This document shows positions 9,708-18,433 of a stretch of DNA of 64,000 nt, piece by piece (the stretch's first letter is position 1; each line of letters starts with the position of its first letter). A program made the translations under genes and the position numbers. The notes below the pieces were generated by a model, which was given only the letters and a program-made list of their open reading frames with translations, did no database searches and was not told the DNA's origin. Source of the DNA: Bacillus sp. REN16 (GTDB taxonomy: Bacteria > Bacillota > Bacilli > Bacillales > Bacillaceae_L); NCBI RefSeq assembly GCF_020731355.1, contig NZ_JAJFZK010000011.1, positions 59,068-123,067 of the forward strand, given 5' to 3'.

Positions 9708-9822
9708 GCGCAAGGCACCTGCCTATCGGCGACAAGCATAAGACGAGCGCTGACAGAAGGTGCCCTTGACCTTCAGAAGCGATTGACTTATGACCTCGAG
9801 CCGATGGTGCCTGGAGCTAGCC
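9708..9822. repeat. Structured dispersed repeat, copy 1 (narJ-narI gap)
   Basis: An imperfect large palindrome of about 115 bp: GGCACC (9714-9719) and ATCGGC (9725-9730) pair with GCCGAT (9800-9805) and GGTGCC (9806-9811). CATAAG pairs with CTTATG, and an inner AAGGT...ACCTT hairpin closes it. Copy 2 lies at 16083-16195. The outer stem bases differ between the copies, but pairing is kept in both. The motifs GACAAGCATAAGACGAG and CTTATGACCTCGAG are constant. Confidence 0.8.
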
Positions 9823-9849
9823 ATCGAAAACGACTTACAAAAATTTCAT

Positions 9850-9994
9850 TTATCCACATAAGAACATTTGTTTTCCACAGCCTGTGGATGCTTTTGTGGA
9901 TAGTGCCGAGAATTGTCAGATATTATTTTTCCACAATATCCACGTTATCCACAGAAAAACATCACTTTTATCCACATTGTCCACATTATCCACA
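9850..9994. promoter_or_regulatory. Cluster of about ten DnaA boxes between narJ and narI
   Basis: Four perfect TTATCCACA boxes lie at 9850, 9945, 9968 and 9986 (start positions). One-mismatch boxes lie at 9871, 9895 (minus strand), 9927 and 9977, and two-mismatch boxes at 9883 (minus strand) and 9936. Boxes 9936/9945 and 9968/9977/9986 are head-to-tail with no gap at exact 9-bp spacing. The consensus is that of Bacillus DnaA. The surroundings (narJ, narI) show this is not the standard dnaA-dnaN origin; a DnaA-titrating or regulatory cluster is inferred. Confidence 0.8.
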
Positions 9995-10011
9995 AAGTTA
10001 TGAACATTTTC

Positions 10012-10614
10012 TTATTGATAAAGCATTGGATATGGCAGCTCTTCTAAATCTGCTTCCTCACGCTGATTTTCTAGCAAGGTGATTTCTTCTGCTTCTGGTG
10101 CTTCAAAGACAAACATCATTAATAGGTCCATAATCCTGTGGTATGGATTCGAATCGAAAAGGTTTTTATGGATTCGATCGACCGCAAAGGCTAAGCGCCG
10201 ATATAACCGTTCAAAGTTTTCACCCTCTGGTGCATGTGCTAAAAGCTCAAACAGCATGGGGATGTAATCCACAATTTCCTTCCCGTGATATTCAAACCCA
10301 CCTTCAACAATTAGTTTTTGCAGCTTAATTAAGGCCGCCCCTCGTTTTCGGCTATCTCCCAATTCATGGGCTGTTAAGTAAAGACCAGTTCGATCCTTAT
10401 AATCGAAGGTTTCTACATAGAGTTCCTGCAATTCGAGCAATGGCATCTTAAAAAGAGGTGCAATTCTTTCCAAGATTTCATTTCTCATTTTTACAGAGCC
10501 AACTTCTTCATTCACATATTCCTCGATATCCGGATACCCTTCAAGAAGAGGTTGGTCCGGATAATCAAGGATACGTGACATGATCATTAAAATTGCTTTT
10601 GCTTCATTGGTCAT
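10012..10614 (-). CDS. narJ: Nitrate reductase assembly chaperone NarJ
   Basis: System-specific chaperone (TorD/NarJ family, 200 residues) that holds NarG until the molybdenum cofactor and FS0 cluster are inserted; it is not part of the final enzyme. The mostly helical sequence carries the conserved acidic segment YVETFDYKDRTGLYLTAHE. The start at 10614 overlaps the narH stop by four bases (ATGA), indicating translational coupling. The C-terminus is rich in Glu. The stop is only 17 bp from the last DnaA box on its 3' side. Confidence 0.95.
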   Translation of the reverse strand: MTNEAKAILMIMSRILDYPDQPLLEGYPDIEEYVNEEVGSVKMRNEILERIAPLFKMPLLELQELYVETFDYKDRTGLYLTAHELGDSRKRGAALIKLQKLIVEGGFEYHGKEIVDYIPMLFELLAHAPEGENFERLYRRLAFAVDRIHKNLFDSNPYHRIMDLLMMFVFEAPEAEEITLLENQREEADLEELPYPMLYQ

Positions 10615-12113
10615 TGATTTCCACTTCTTTCAAATGGATATGTCACCATTCCTTCTGGTGGTGCTAAATCCTCAATACTACATGCGCCTTGCTTGTAATG
10701 GAGGTCTTCATCCATTTCGCGGCGACCTGTCGGAATCACAAAGCGCTCATTGTATTTTGCGACCCCTAATAAGCGATTCATTTCTTCAAGCTCTTCAGGT
10801 GATGTATTGGCTTCCTTTATAAGCTTGCTCATTGACTCACCATCAATTCCTCCAACGGTTTTTGCACGCATATGGACACGCATTGCAGCCATCTTCAGCA
10901 AGACGCGGCGAATGACGTCTGTATCATCTGCTGATAAAATCGATGCCAAGTACTCCATCGGAATTCTCATGTCATCAACAGCTGGTATATATCCTTCAGC
11001 ATTCAAGTTTTGCTCATTTGTAATATGGTTCATAATTGGGCTAAGTGGCGGCACATACCACACCATTGGCATTGTGCGATATTCAGGGTGCAATGGTAAC
11101 GCAATCTTCCACTTCATCGCCATTTTATACACCGGTGACTCCTGCGCACTTTTAATCCAACTATGATTAATTCCTTGCTCCTCTGCTTTTGCAATCACTT
11201 CTGGATCAAATGGATCTAAAAAGACAGAAAGCTGTGATTCATATAAGTCTTTCGGATCTTCAACAGACGCTGCTTCCTTCACGCGGTCTGCATCATATAA
11301 CACAACCCCGATATAACGAATACGACCAACACAAGTCTCGGAACAAATCGTTGGTAGACCCGCTTCAGTACGTGGATAACAGAAATTACATTTTTCAGCC
11401 TTGTGAGTGTTCCAGTTATAGTAGACCTTGTGATAAGGACATCCATTCATACAAAAACGCCAGCCGCGGCAAGCATCCTGATCCACCAGAACAATTCCAT
11501 CCTCATCCCTCTTGTATAGTGCACCTGAAGGACAAGAGGCAACACAGGATGGATTCAAGCAATGCTCACAAATTCGCGGTAAATACATCATGAATGTTTT
11601 TTCATATTCCATCGCAATATGCTCTTGAAGTTTTTGCACGTTCGGGTCCATTGGGACGACCTCACTACCACCCGCAAGGTCATCATCCCAGTTTGGGCCC
11701 CATTCCGGCTTATCCATGTATTTACCGGTAATCATTGATTTTGGTCGTGCAACAGGGATGTTTTCCCCTTTTTTTGCATTATGCAGATGTTCAAAATCGT
11801 ACGTCCATGGTTCATAAAAATCATCGAGCTCTGCCATATTTGGGTTGTAAAAAATGTTTGCAAGTTTGGAAATTGGACCTCCAGCTCGTAGGTGAAGTTT
11901 GCCGTTTTTTAATGTCCATCCACCCTTATAGCGATCCGTGTTTTCCCATTCCTTCGGATACCCTGGTCCTGGACGAGTTTCCACGTTATTGAACCAGACG
12001 TACTCCATACCGGGTCGATTCGTCCATACATTTTTACATGTGACAGAACAAGTATGACAGCCGATACACTTGTCTAGGTGCATTACCATCGCCACTTGTG
12101 CTTTAATCCTCAA
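10611..12113 (-). CDS. narH: Respiratory nitrate reductase beta subunit NarH
   Basis: Iron-sulfur subunit (500 residues) carrying electrons from NarI to NarG on the cytoplasmic face. Four cysteine groups are visible: CIGCHTCSVTC near residues 16-26, CEHCLNPSCVASCP, CRGWRFCMNGCP (the Trp replacing a Cys marks the [3Fe-4S] site) and CNFCYPRTEAGLPTICSETC. The start ATG at 12113 overlaps the narG stop by 11 bp. Length and motifs match Bacillus NarH. Confidence 0.97.
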   Translation of the reverse strand: MRIKAQVAMVMHLDKCIGCHTCSVTCKNVWTNRPGMEYVWFNNVETRPGPGYPKEWENTDRYKGGWTLKNGKLHLRAGGPISKLANIFYNPNMAELDDFYEPWTYDFEHLHNAKKGENIPVARPKSMITGKYMDKPEWGPNWDDDLAGGSEVVPMDPNVQKLQEHIAMEYEKTFMMYLPRICEHCLNPSCVASCPSGALYKRDEDGIVLVDQDACRGWRFCMNGCPYHKVYYNWNTHKAEKCNFCYPRTEAGLPTICSETCVGRIRYIGVVLYDADRVKEAASVEDPKDLYESQLSVFLDPFDPEVIAKAEEQGINHSWIKSAQESPVYKMAMKWKIALPLHPEYRTMPMVWYVPPLSPIMNHITNEQNLNAEGYIPAVDDMRIPMEYLASILSADDTDVIRRVLLKMAAMRVHMRAKTVGGIDGESMSKLIKEANTSPEELEEMNRLLGVAKYNERFVIPTGRREMDEDLHYKQGACSIEDLAPPEGMVTYPFERSGNQ

Positions 12114-15100
12114 GCCAGTCGACCTCCTTTAATGGGCGAACAATTGTCAACGTATCTCTTTGGCTACCTGTTGGTCCATAGTAATTAAATCCATAGCTTA
12201 GCTGTGAATAACCACCAATCATATGTGTTGCCTTTGGATAAATTCTCGTCACGCTGTTATGTGTTCCACCGCGATTTTTGTTAATTGTATTTCCTGGTAC
12301 ACCCATTACCCGGTCCTGAGCATGGTGCATATAGACCGCTCCGCGCGGCATTCTGTACGTTAACACAGCTCTAGCCACAACGGCGCCGTTTCGGTTATAT
12401 AGTTCAATCCAGTCATTGTCTTTAATTCCGATTTCAGCCGCATCTTCTTCATTCAACCAGACAACCTGCCAGCCCCTAAATAGCTGTACCATATTCTTCG
12501 TATCTGTGAACATCGTGTGGATACCCCATTTTTGGTGAGGTGTCATATAACGAAGTGTGATCGACTTCCCAGTGTTCTCAACCTCTTTTTCACCCTTAAT
12601 AAAAGGACCTTTATTAATCGGCGGAAGATAAAGTGGAAGACCTTCACCATAATCGAGCATGACCTCATGATCTAAATAGAAGCTTTGTCGTCCAGTAAGT
12701 GTGTGCCACGGAATATGGAACTCTTTATTAACAGTAAAAGGTGAGTACCGACGGCCATCATTTTCAAGCCCACTCCATACCGGGGTTGAAAGGGTTTGTC
12801 TTGGCTGAATTGTCAGAGCATCTAATGTAAAGTCCTCTTCTTCACGTTCTTTTGCAATAGACTCAAGCTTCTTCCCAGTTTTCTGCTCCATCGACTTCCA
12901 GCCTTCAACAGCACGCTTCCCATTCGTCGCACCTGACATGAGAAGAATCGCATTGATCGCTTTTACATCGGAATATAGAGATGGAAGACCTTTTCCAACA
13001 CCTTTTGATTTAGAAGGTCCTAGGCGATCCATGAGCGATTTCGATACCTTATCCCCAGGGATTTTGACCCCTTTCGTTCCGTAGCCATTTTTAATATTCG
13101 GTCCTACAGTTATCCACATATCATACACATTTGGATAATCGCGCTTCACGAAATTAAGGTTCGGCATCGTTTTTCCTGGAATTCCTTCCACTTCGCCTTT
13201 GCGCCAGTCTTTCACTTTTCCGAAAGGTTGGGCGATTTCATTAACCGTGTCATGGGCAAGCGGTGAAATGACGAGATCCTCTTGCGCCGGCAAATGGTCT
13301 TTTGCAAGATCTGAAAATGCTTTTGCAATTTCCCTAAAAGCATCCCAGTCACTTCTTGTTTCCCATGGCGGACTAATTGCCGCATTAAACGGATGCACAA
13401 ACGGATGTAAATCTGTTGTACTAATGTCTTGTTTTTCATACCATGTAGCGGCAGGCAGGATGATATCAGAAAACAGCCCTGAACTTGTCATCCGGAAATC
13501 CATGCTGACGAAGAGATCCGTTTTTCCTTCAGGTATATCTTCAGTAACCTTAACATCCTTTGGTTGCCAGGATTGTTCTGGGTCTGATAAAACCGTATCC
13601 TTCGAACCAATTAAATGCTTAACGAAATATTCATGGCCTTTCCCGCTATCACCTAATAAATTGGAGCGCCAATTAAAGAAGACTCTTGGAAAGTTCCGCG
13701 GGTCATTTGGGTTTTCAATCGCAAAATCGAGTGTTCCATCGACCATTTGCTTTGCAATATAATCAGTCACCGCTTTGTCATCACTATTTTTTGAACGAGC
13801 TTCCCTCATGATATCCAATGAATTTTGCGAAAGTGTCGGGAAGCTTGGCAGCCAACCAAGACGTGCCGACAACGCATTAAAATCCGCCGGGTGCATATCG
13901 GAATACTTGCTGCCCCAATCTGTTTCTTTATCATCAAAATCATATTCATAGCGGAACTGCTCGGTTGCAAAATAGAAAAAGGATGTTCCGTTCATTAATC
14001 GAGGTGCTTTTACCCAGTCATTAGCAAACGCAATTTGAGAGAAGCCCTCTAATGGTCGAACCTTCTCCTGTCCTACATAGTGAGCCCAACCTCCGCCATT
14101 CACTCCTTGTGAACCTGTTAAGAGAACAAGATTTAAAATGCAACGATAGATTTGGTCACTATGGAACCAGTGATTTGTACCTCCACCCATTGCAATCATT
14201 GATTTACCTTGGGTTAGTTCTGCATTTTCTGCAAATTCACGCGCTACCTGGATAACATGTTCCTTTTTCACACCTGTAATGCTTTCCTGCCATGCAGGTG
14301 TATATGGTCGAACCGCGTCATTATAATCAGTCGGATAGTCCCCTTGAAGTCCGCGGTCAATACCTGTATGAGCAAGCATTAAGTCGTATACAGTTGTCAC
14401 AATCAGTTCATTACCGGATTGGTCGATCATCCGTTTGATTGGTACACCGCGTTCCACTTTTCCGCCCTCTTTTTCGGCGAAATAAGGAAATTCGACCATC
14501 GCAACATCATCTGAATCCTTGATAAAGCTTAGCTTCGGATTAATGCTTGTGCCATCCTCTGTTGTCATATCAAGATTCCATTTCGTGCTGCTATCCCATC
14601 TGAAGCCTTGGCTTCCATTTGGAATCGCGATTTGATTCGTCGTTTCATCCCAAACCACAGTCTTCCAATCACCAAGCTCATGTAGATCAGAAAAATCAGA
14701 AGCTCTTAGAAACCGGTCGGAGCGATAGTTTTCGCCTTTTTTAGTCAGGGTAATTAGGAACGGCAGATCGGTGTATTGCTTTGCATAATCACGGAAATAA
14801 GGTGTTTCTTTATCCACATAAAATTCCTTTAAAATCACATGTGTCATCGCCATGGCAAGTGCTCCATCTGTACCCGCTTTTGCGGGTAGCCAAATGTCTG
14901 CAAACTTGTCATATTCCGCGTAGTCCGGGCTGACCCCAACCACCTTTGTTCCGTTATAACGAGATTCCACCATAAAATGGGCATCAGGGGTTCTCGTTTG
15001 CGGAATATTGGTACCCCAAATAATGAAGTATTTCGTGTTGTACCAATCACCGCTTTCCGGAACATCCGTCTGGTCACCCCACACCTGTGGCGATGCTGGC

Positions 15101-15789
15101 GGCAAATCTGCATACCAATCATAGAAGCTTAGAATGGTTCCACCGATTAAGGATAAAAATCGTGCCCCACCTGCATAGCTCACCATCGACATTGCCGGAA
15201 TCGGGCTGAAACCGACAACTCGGTCTGGACCATATTTTTTGATGGTGTAGATGGAGGATGCTGCAATCATTTGGCAAACATCCTTCCAGTTTCCTCTGAC
15301 GAATCCCCCTTTACCACGGGCAGAAACATATGATTTTCGTTTTTCCGGATCGGTGACAATATTTTCCCACGCTTGTATTGGGTTATCCGCCTTCGCAACT
15401 TCATCCTTCCATAAGGAAAGGAGGTCACCTCGTACATATGGGTATTTCACACGAGTTGGGCTGTATGTATACCATGAAAAACTCGCACCACGCGGGCAGC
15501 CGCGGGGCTCGTAATCTGGGAAATTGTCTCCGGTAGACGGATAGTCTGTTTGCTGGGTTTCATAGGCGATGATTCCGTCCTTAACATGAATTTTCCAGCT
15601 GCATGAACCTGTACAGTTCACTCCATGTGTAGAGCGGACAACCTTATCATAGGCCCAACGATTGCGATAGATCGATTCCCAGTCACGCGGGCGTGGATTT
15701 TCTTCTGTCCAGCCATCGTTTATTCGTTCTCCACGCACTAAATGCTTTAGCGAGTGGAAGAGACTATTTTGCTTTGCCAATGTCTCCAT
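12103..15789 (-). CDS. narG: Respiratory nitrate reductase alpha subunit NarG
   Basis: Catalytic subunit reducing nitrate to nitrite at a bis-MGD molybdenum centre in the cytoplasm. 1228 residues, the same length as I recall for B. subtilis NarG. The FS0 cluster ligands are visible as His55, Cys59 and Cys63 (HGVNCTGSC) and Cys97 (GCPRG). The segment FYDWYADLPPASP holds the Asp expected to ligate molybdenum in NarG-type enzymes. The start overlaps the preceding small gene by 26 bp. It heads narGHJ within a longer minus-strand transcription unit with small upstream genes. Confidence 0.98.
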   Translation of the reverse strand: METLAKQNSLFHSLKHLVRGERINDGWTEENPRPRDWESIYRNRWAYDKVVRSTHGVNCTGSCSWKIHVKDGIIAYETQQTDYPSTGDNFPDYEPRGCPRGASFSWYTYSPTRVKYPYVRGDLLSLWKDEVAKADNPIQAWENIVTDPEKRKSYVSARGKGGFVRGNWKDVCQMIAASSIYTIKKYGPDRVVGFSPIPAMSMVSYAGGARFLSLIGGTILSFYDWYADLPPASPQVWGDQTDVPESGDWYNTKYFIIWGTNIPQTRTPDAHFMVESRYNGTKVVGVSPDYAEYDKFADIWLPAKAGTDGALAMAMTHVILKEFYVDKETPYFRDYAKQYTDLPFLITLTKKGENYRSDRFLRASDFSDLHELGDWKTVVWDETTNQIAIPNGSQGFRWDSSTKWNLDMTTEDGTSINPKLSFIKDSDDVAMVEFPYFAEKEGGKVERGVPIKRMIDQSGNELIVTTVYDLMLAHTGIDRGLQGDYPTDYNDAVRPYTPAWQESITGVKKEHVIQVAREFAENAELTQGKSMIAMGGGTNHWFHSDQIYRCILNLVLLTGSQGVNGGGWAHYVGQEKVRPLEGFSQIAFANDWVKAPRLMNGTSFFYFATEQFRYEYDFDDKETDWGSKYSDMHPADFNALSARLGWLPSFPTLSQNSLDIMREARSKNSDDKAVTDYIAKQMVDGTLDFAIENPNDPRNFPRVFFNWRSNLLGDSGKGHEYFVKHLIGSKDTVLSDPEQSWQPKDVKVTEDIPEGKTDLFVSMDFRMTSSGLFSDIILPAATWYEKQDISTTDLHPFVHPFNAAISPPWETRSDWDAFREIAKAFSDLAKDHLPAQEDLVISPLAHDTVNEIAQPFGKVKDWRKGEVEGIPGKTMPNLNFVKRDYPNVYDMWITVGPNIKNGYGTKGVKIPGDKVSKSLMDRLGPSKSKGVGKGLPSLYSDVKAINAILLMSGATNGKRAVEGWKSMEQKTGKKLESIAKEREEEDFTLDALTIQPRQTLSTPVWSGLENDGRRYSPFTVNKEFHIPWHTLTGRQSFYLDHEVMLDYGEGLPLYLPPINKGPFIKGEKEVENTGKSITLRYMTPHQKWGIHTMFTDTKNMVQLFRGWQVVWLNEEDAAEIGIKDNDWIELYNRNGAVVARAVLTYRMPRGAVYMHHAQDRVMGVPGNTINKNRGGTHNSVTRIYPKATHMIGGYSQLSYGFNYYGPTGSQRDTLTIVRPLKEVDWLED

Positions 15790-16057
15790 CCCTTCCCTTT
15801 AGGATATTGGCCAATGGGTTAAAGTCCTCCCCCACTAACCTGAAGCTTTGTGTGCCTGCTTGAAACTCTTCAAGGAAGACCTTCCAGCTTGATGCATTTG
15901 CCGCAGCTAAGATGAGGCGCTGCAATGTATTCATATCCTGTATTTCATAGATTTCTTCTACCATTTTTCCAGGAATATCACCAAATCGCATTCGAATTAT
16001 AGCAATCAAGTCTTCCCGATCATCAATTAACATGGCGTCATTCTTCATTGAAAACAA
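15764..16057 (-). CDS. Small protein upstream of narG, resembles DUF4351/Rpn C-terminal domain
   Basis: About 97 residues. The core IAIIRMRFGDIPGKMVEEI followed by LQRLILAAANASSWKVF resembles the helical DUF4351 domain found at the C-terminus of Rpn-type nucleases, here standing alone. A TTG at 16057 lies eight bases after AAGGGG and is the better start; the ATG at 16048 is 18 bases from that site. The gene overlaps narG by 26 bp, so it is likely translationally coupled to it. Function unknown; a role in the nar operon is suggested only by position. Confidence 0.6.
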   Translation of the reverse strand: MFSMKNDAMLIDDREDLIAIIRMRFGDIPGKMVEEIYEIQDMNTLQRLILAAANASSWKVFLEEFQAGTQSFRLVGEDFNPLANILKGRDGDIGKAK

Positions 16058-16082
16058 CAAACCAACCCCTTTATTTAGAAAT

Positions 16083-16195
16083 GCGCAAGCGCCTTGCTCA
16101 GCCCCGACAAGCATAAGACGAGACGGCGAGAAGGTTGCCTTTTGACCTTCTTGACGGATTGGCTTATGACCTCGAGGGGCTAGGCGCTGAAGCTA
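16083..16195. repeat. Structured dispersed repeat, copy 2 (upstream of narG)
   Basis: Second copy of the palindromic element at 9708-9822. AGCGCC (16088-16093) pairs with GGCGCT (16183-16188), AGCCCC (16100-16105) with GGGGCT (16176-16181), CATAAG with CTTATG, and AAGGT with ACCTT. The stem sequences differ from copy 1 by paired changes. Confidence 0.8.
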
Positions 16196-16214
16196 GATAT
16201 AGAGAACTGTGCCG

Positions 16215-16532
16215 CTATAGCTTGATCATCTTGTAATAGTCGGAAATCAACTGATTCTTACATTTTTCAGCTGTTTCTTTGAAAAAAGAAATAATCTCTT
16301 CATCTGGATTCTTTGCTTGTTCAAAGCTTACAAAGGCTGTGACAGATTGAGAAAATGATTGAGAGAATCGCAATGTCAGATCAAAGCCTTCCTTCTGCTT
16401 GACCACAGTTGCATAGATATCATAAGAGTGAATGTTATATGCGAAAAAAGTATCGACCAGCTTTTGATATAGATTTGGTGCCGCAAATCGCATCAGTTTT
16501 TCCTCAATTGCATCTTTTTTACCCATTTTCAT
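16215..16532 (-). CDS. Hypothetical 105-residue protein of the nar locus
   Basis: Soluble protein beginning MKMGKKDAIEEKLMRFAAPNL with a central beta-like part (YATVVKQKEGFDLTLRFSQS) and a lysine-rich end. An AAAGGGG site precedes two possible ATGs (16532 and 16526); either would work. It lies in the same direction as narG, between a hemerythrin-like gene and the structured repeat. I do not recognise the family. Its position suggests co-expression with nitrate reductase. Confidence 0.65.
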   Translation of the reverse strand: MKMGKKDAIEEKLMRFAAPNLYQKLVDTFFAYNIHSYDIYATVVKQKEGFDLTLRFSQSFSQSVTAFVSFEQAKNPDEEIISFFKETAEKCKNQLISDYYKMIKL

Positions 16533-16565
16533 CCCCTTTCCTCTGTTTCCTAATTTTTCATTTTA

Positions 16566-16991
16566 TTATTCGTTACCCGCTAGCAATTTATTCATTTCAT
16601 CATCGTTATGGATTTCATCAATAATGATTAAGCTGTCTAGGAGAGGTATCATTCTGTGATCGGCCTCTTCGGTCTCCAGGCTTTTCTTCATCGTTGCAAC
16701 GATGCGGCGCATTAAATCATGATCACGTGTTAATTGATTGATCAATTTTTCAAGCTTCGGATCTTTATCCTTTAATTCTTTATATAAACCTTCTTCCTCA
16801 GAATCGGCATGTTTCAGTGTTCGAGATTCCCAATGGTCGATTGCAACCTCAGCTACCTGAAGTGCTTTCGCCTTATCCCCCTCCTCAACACACTTCCGGA
16901 ATATATTGCGGAGCTCCTTCGCTTCATGTAAAGCCGCCTCGTGAATAGCTGAATGAGCATCCGTTTTTCGTAAACTTGGTCCTGTTGCCAT
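16566..16991 (-). CDS. Hemerythrin HHE-like four-helix protein
   Basis: About 141 residues, predicted all-helical. It carries histidine/acid patterns typical of HHE-type cation-binding proteins: HSAIHEAALHEAKE, DHWESRTLKHADSEEEGLY and LTRDHDLMRR. Such proteins bind a di-iron centre and take part in oxygen or nitric oxide handling or iron-sulfur repair. The start at 16991 follows AAAGGA by eight bases; the upstream ATG at 17000 lies inside that site. It is first in the minus-strand unit that leads to narG, so protection from nitric oxide or nitrite stress is a reasonable guess. Confidence 0.72.
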   Translation of the reverse strand: MATGPSLRKTDAHSAIHEAALHEAKELRNIFRKCVEEGDKAKALQVAEVAIDHWESRTLKHADSEEEGLYKELKDKDPKLEKLINQLTRDHDLMRRIVATMKKSLETEEADHRMIPLLDSLIIIDEIHNDDEMNKLLAGNE

Positions 16992-17000
16992 TACAATCAT

Positions 17001-17220
17001 CCTTTCTTTAATGAAAAAATAGAACTATCTTCATAATCCTTTCCAACTAGATACTACTTAAACTCCTATGCTTGTAATTCCTTAAAAATGTCACAATTAA
17101 GAGCACCAAAGTTAGTCCGATATGAACTTTTGAGGTGGGGTTATCGATTCGAATTGTGGAATGGCGCCTTATTTTCTGTAATTGCGTTTTAGTTCGCGGA
17201 ATTGCGCTTTAGTTTTGATA
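17001..17220. other. Intergenic region with decayed repeat copies
   Basis: The part next to the HHE gene holds no clear promoter. From about 17150 the sequence shows diverged 20-bp periods (AATTGCGTTTTAGTTCGCGG, AATTGCGCTTTAGTTTTGAT) that grade into the regular tandem array. Confidence 0.5.
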
Positions 17221-18375
17221 ATTGCTTCTTCGATTAGGGATTTGCTTCTTAATTATGATATTTGCTTCTTCGATCGGGGATTTGCATCTTCATTTTGATA
17301 TTTGCTTCTTCGATCGGGGATTTGCTTCTTCATTTTGATATTTGCTTCTTCGATCGGGGATTTGCTTCTTCATTTTGATATTTGCTTCTTCGATCGAGGA
17401 TTTGCATCTTCATTTTGGTATTTGCTTCTTCGATCCGCGATTTGCATCTTCATTTTGATATTTGCTTCTTCGATCGAGGATTTGCATCTTCATTTTGATA
17501 TTTGCTTCTTCGATCGGGGATTTGCATCTTCATTTTGATATTTGCTTCTTCGATCGGGGATTTGCTTCTTCATTTTGATATTTGCTTCTTCGATCGAGGA
17601 TTTGCATCTTCATTTTGGTATTTGCTTCTTCGATCCGCGATTTGCATCTTCATTTTGATATTTGCTTCTTCGATCGAGGATTTGCATCTTCATTTTGATA
17701 TTTGCTTCTTCGATCGGGGATTTGCATCTTCATTTTGATATTTGCTTCTTCGATCGGGGATTTGCTTCTTCATTTTGATATTTGCTTCTTCGATCGAGGA
17801 TTTGCATCTTCATTTTGGTATTTGCTTCTTCGATCCGCGATTTGCATCTTCATTTTGATATTTGCTTCTTCGATCGAGGATTTGCATCTTCATTTTGATA
17901 TTTGCTTCTTCGATCGGGGATTTGCATCTTCATTTTGATATTTGCTTCTTCGATCGGGGATTTGCTTCTTCATTTTGATATTTGCTTCTTCGATCGAGGA
18001 TTTGCATCTTCATTTTGGTATTTGCTTCTTCGATCCGCGATTTGCATCTTCATTTTGATATTTGCTTCTTCGATCGAGGATTTGCATCTTCATTTTGATA
18101 TTTGCTTCTTCGATCGAGGATTTGCATCTTCATTTTGATATTTGCTTCTTCGATCGGGGATTTGCTTCTTCATTTTGATATTTGCTTCTTCGATCAGGGA
18201 TTTGCTTCTTAATTGTGATATTTGCTTCTTCGATCCGCGATTTGCATCTTCATTTTGATATTTGCTTCTTCGATCGGCGATTTGCATCTTCATTTTGATA
18301 TTTGCTTCTTCGATCCGCGATTTGCTTCTTAATTGTGATATTTGCTTCTTCGATCGGGGATTTGCTTCTTTACTT
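17221..18375. repeat. Hierarchical tandem repeat array (20/40/200 bp)
   Basis: About 29 units of 40 bp. Each unit is a pair of related 20-mers (TTTGCTTCTTCGATCGGGGA and TTTGCATCTTCATTTTGATA). Variant positions define a 200-bp higher-order unit repeated four times (17301-17500, 17501-17700, 17701-17900, 17901-18100); the last three are identical over almost their whole length. Edges are degenerate. Open frames of 78 residues inside it recur because of the repeat, have no ribosome site and are not genes. Confidence 0.95.
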
Positions 18376-18405
18376 AGGTTTTCTCAATTATTGTAGAACA
18401 TCAGC

Positions 18406-18431
18406 AAGAGCCGAGTTCACCCCCGGCCCTT
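18406..18431 (-). terminator. Hairpin downstream of narK1
   Basis: On the minus strand AAGGGCCG can pair fully with CGGCTCTT (one G-U pair) just after the narK1 stop. There is no U-run, so it may be an mRNA 3' stabiliser rather than a true terminator. Confidence 0.4.
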
Positions 18432-18433
18432 GT

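Noticed and set aside
9850..9994. Chromosomal replication origin
   Set aside because: Only DnaA boxes are present; dnaA, dnaN, rpmH or other origin genes are absent and the site lies within an operon.
17071..17095. Fnr box upstream of the nar unit (TGTGA half-site)
   Set aside because: Only one half-site matches, and its distance from the nearest -10-like sequence does not fit a class II Fnr promoter.
17302..18293. Recurring 78-residue open frames and a 67-residue reverse frame in the tandem array
   Set aside because: They recur every 200 bp because of the repeat, lack ribosome sites, and the period is not a multiple of three; they are by-products of the array.
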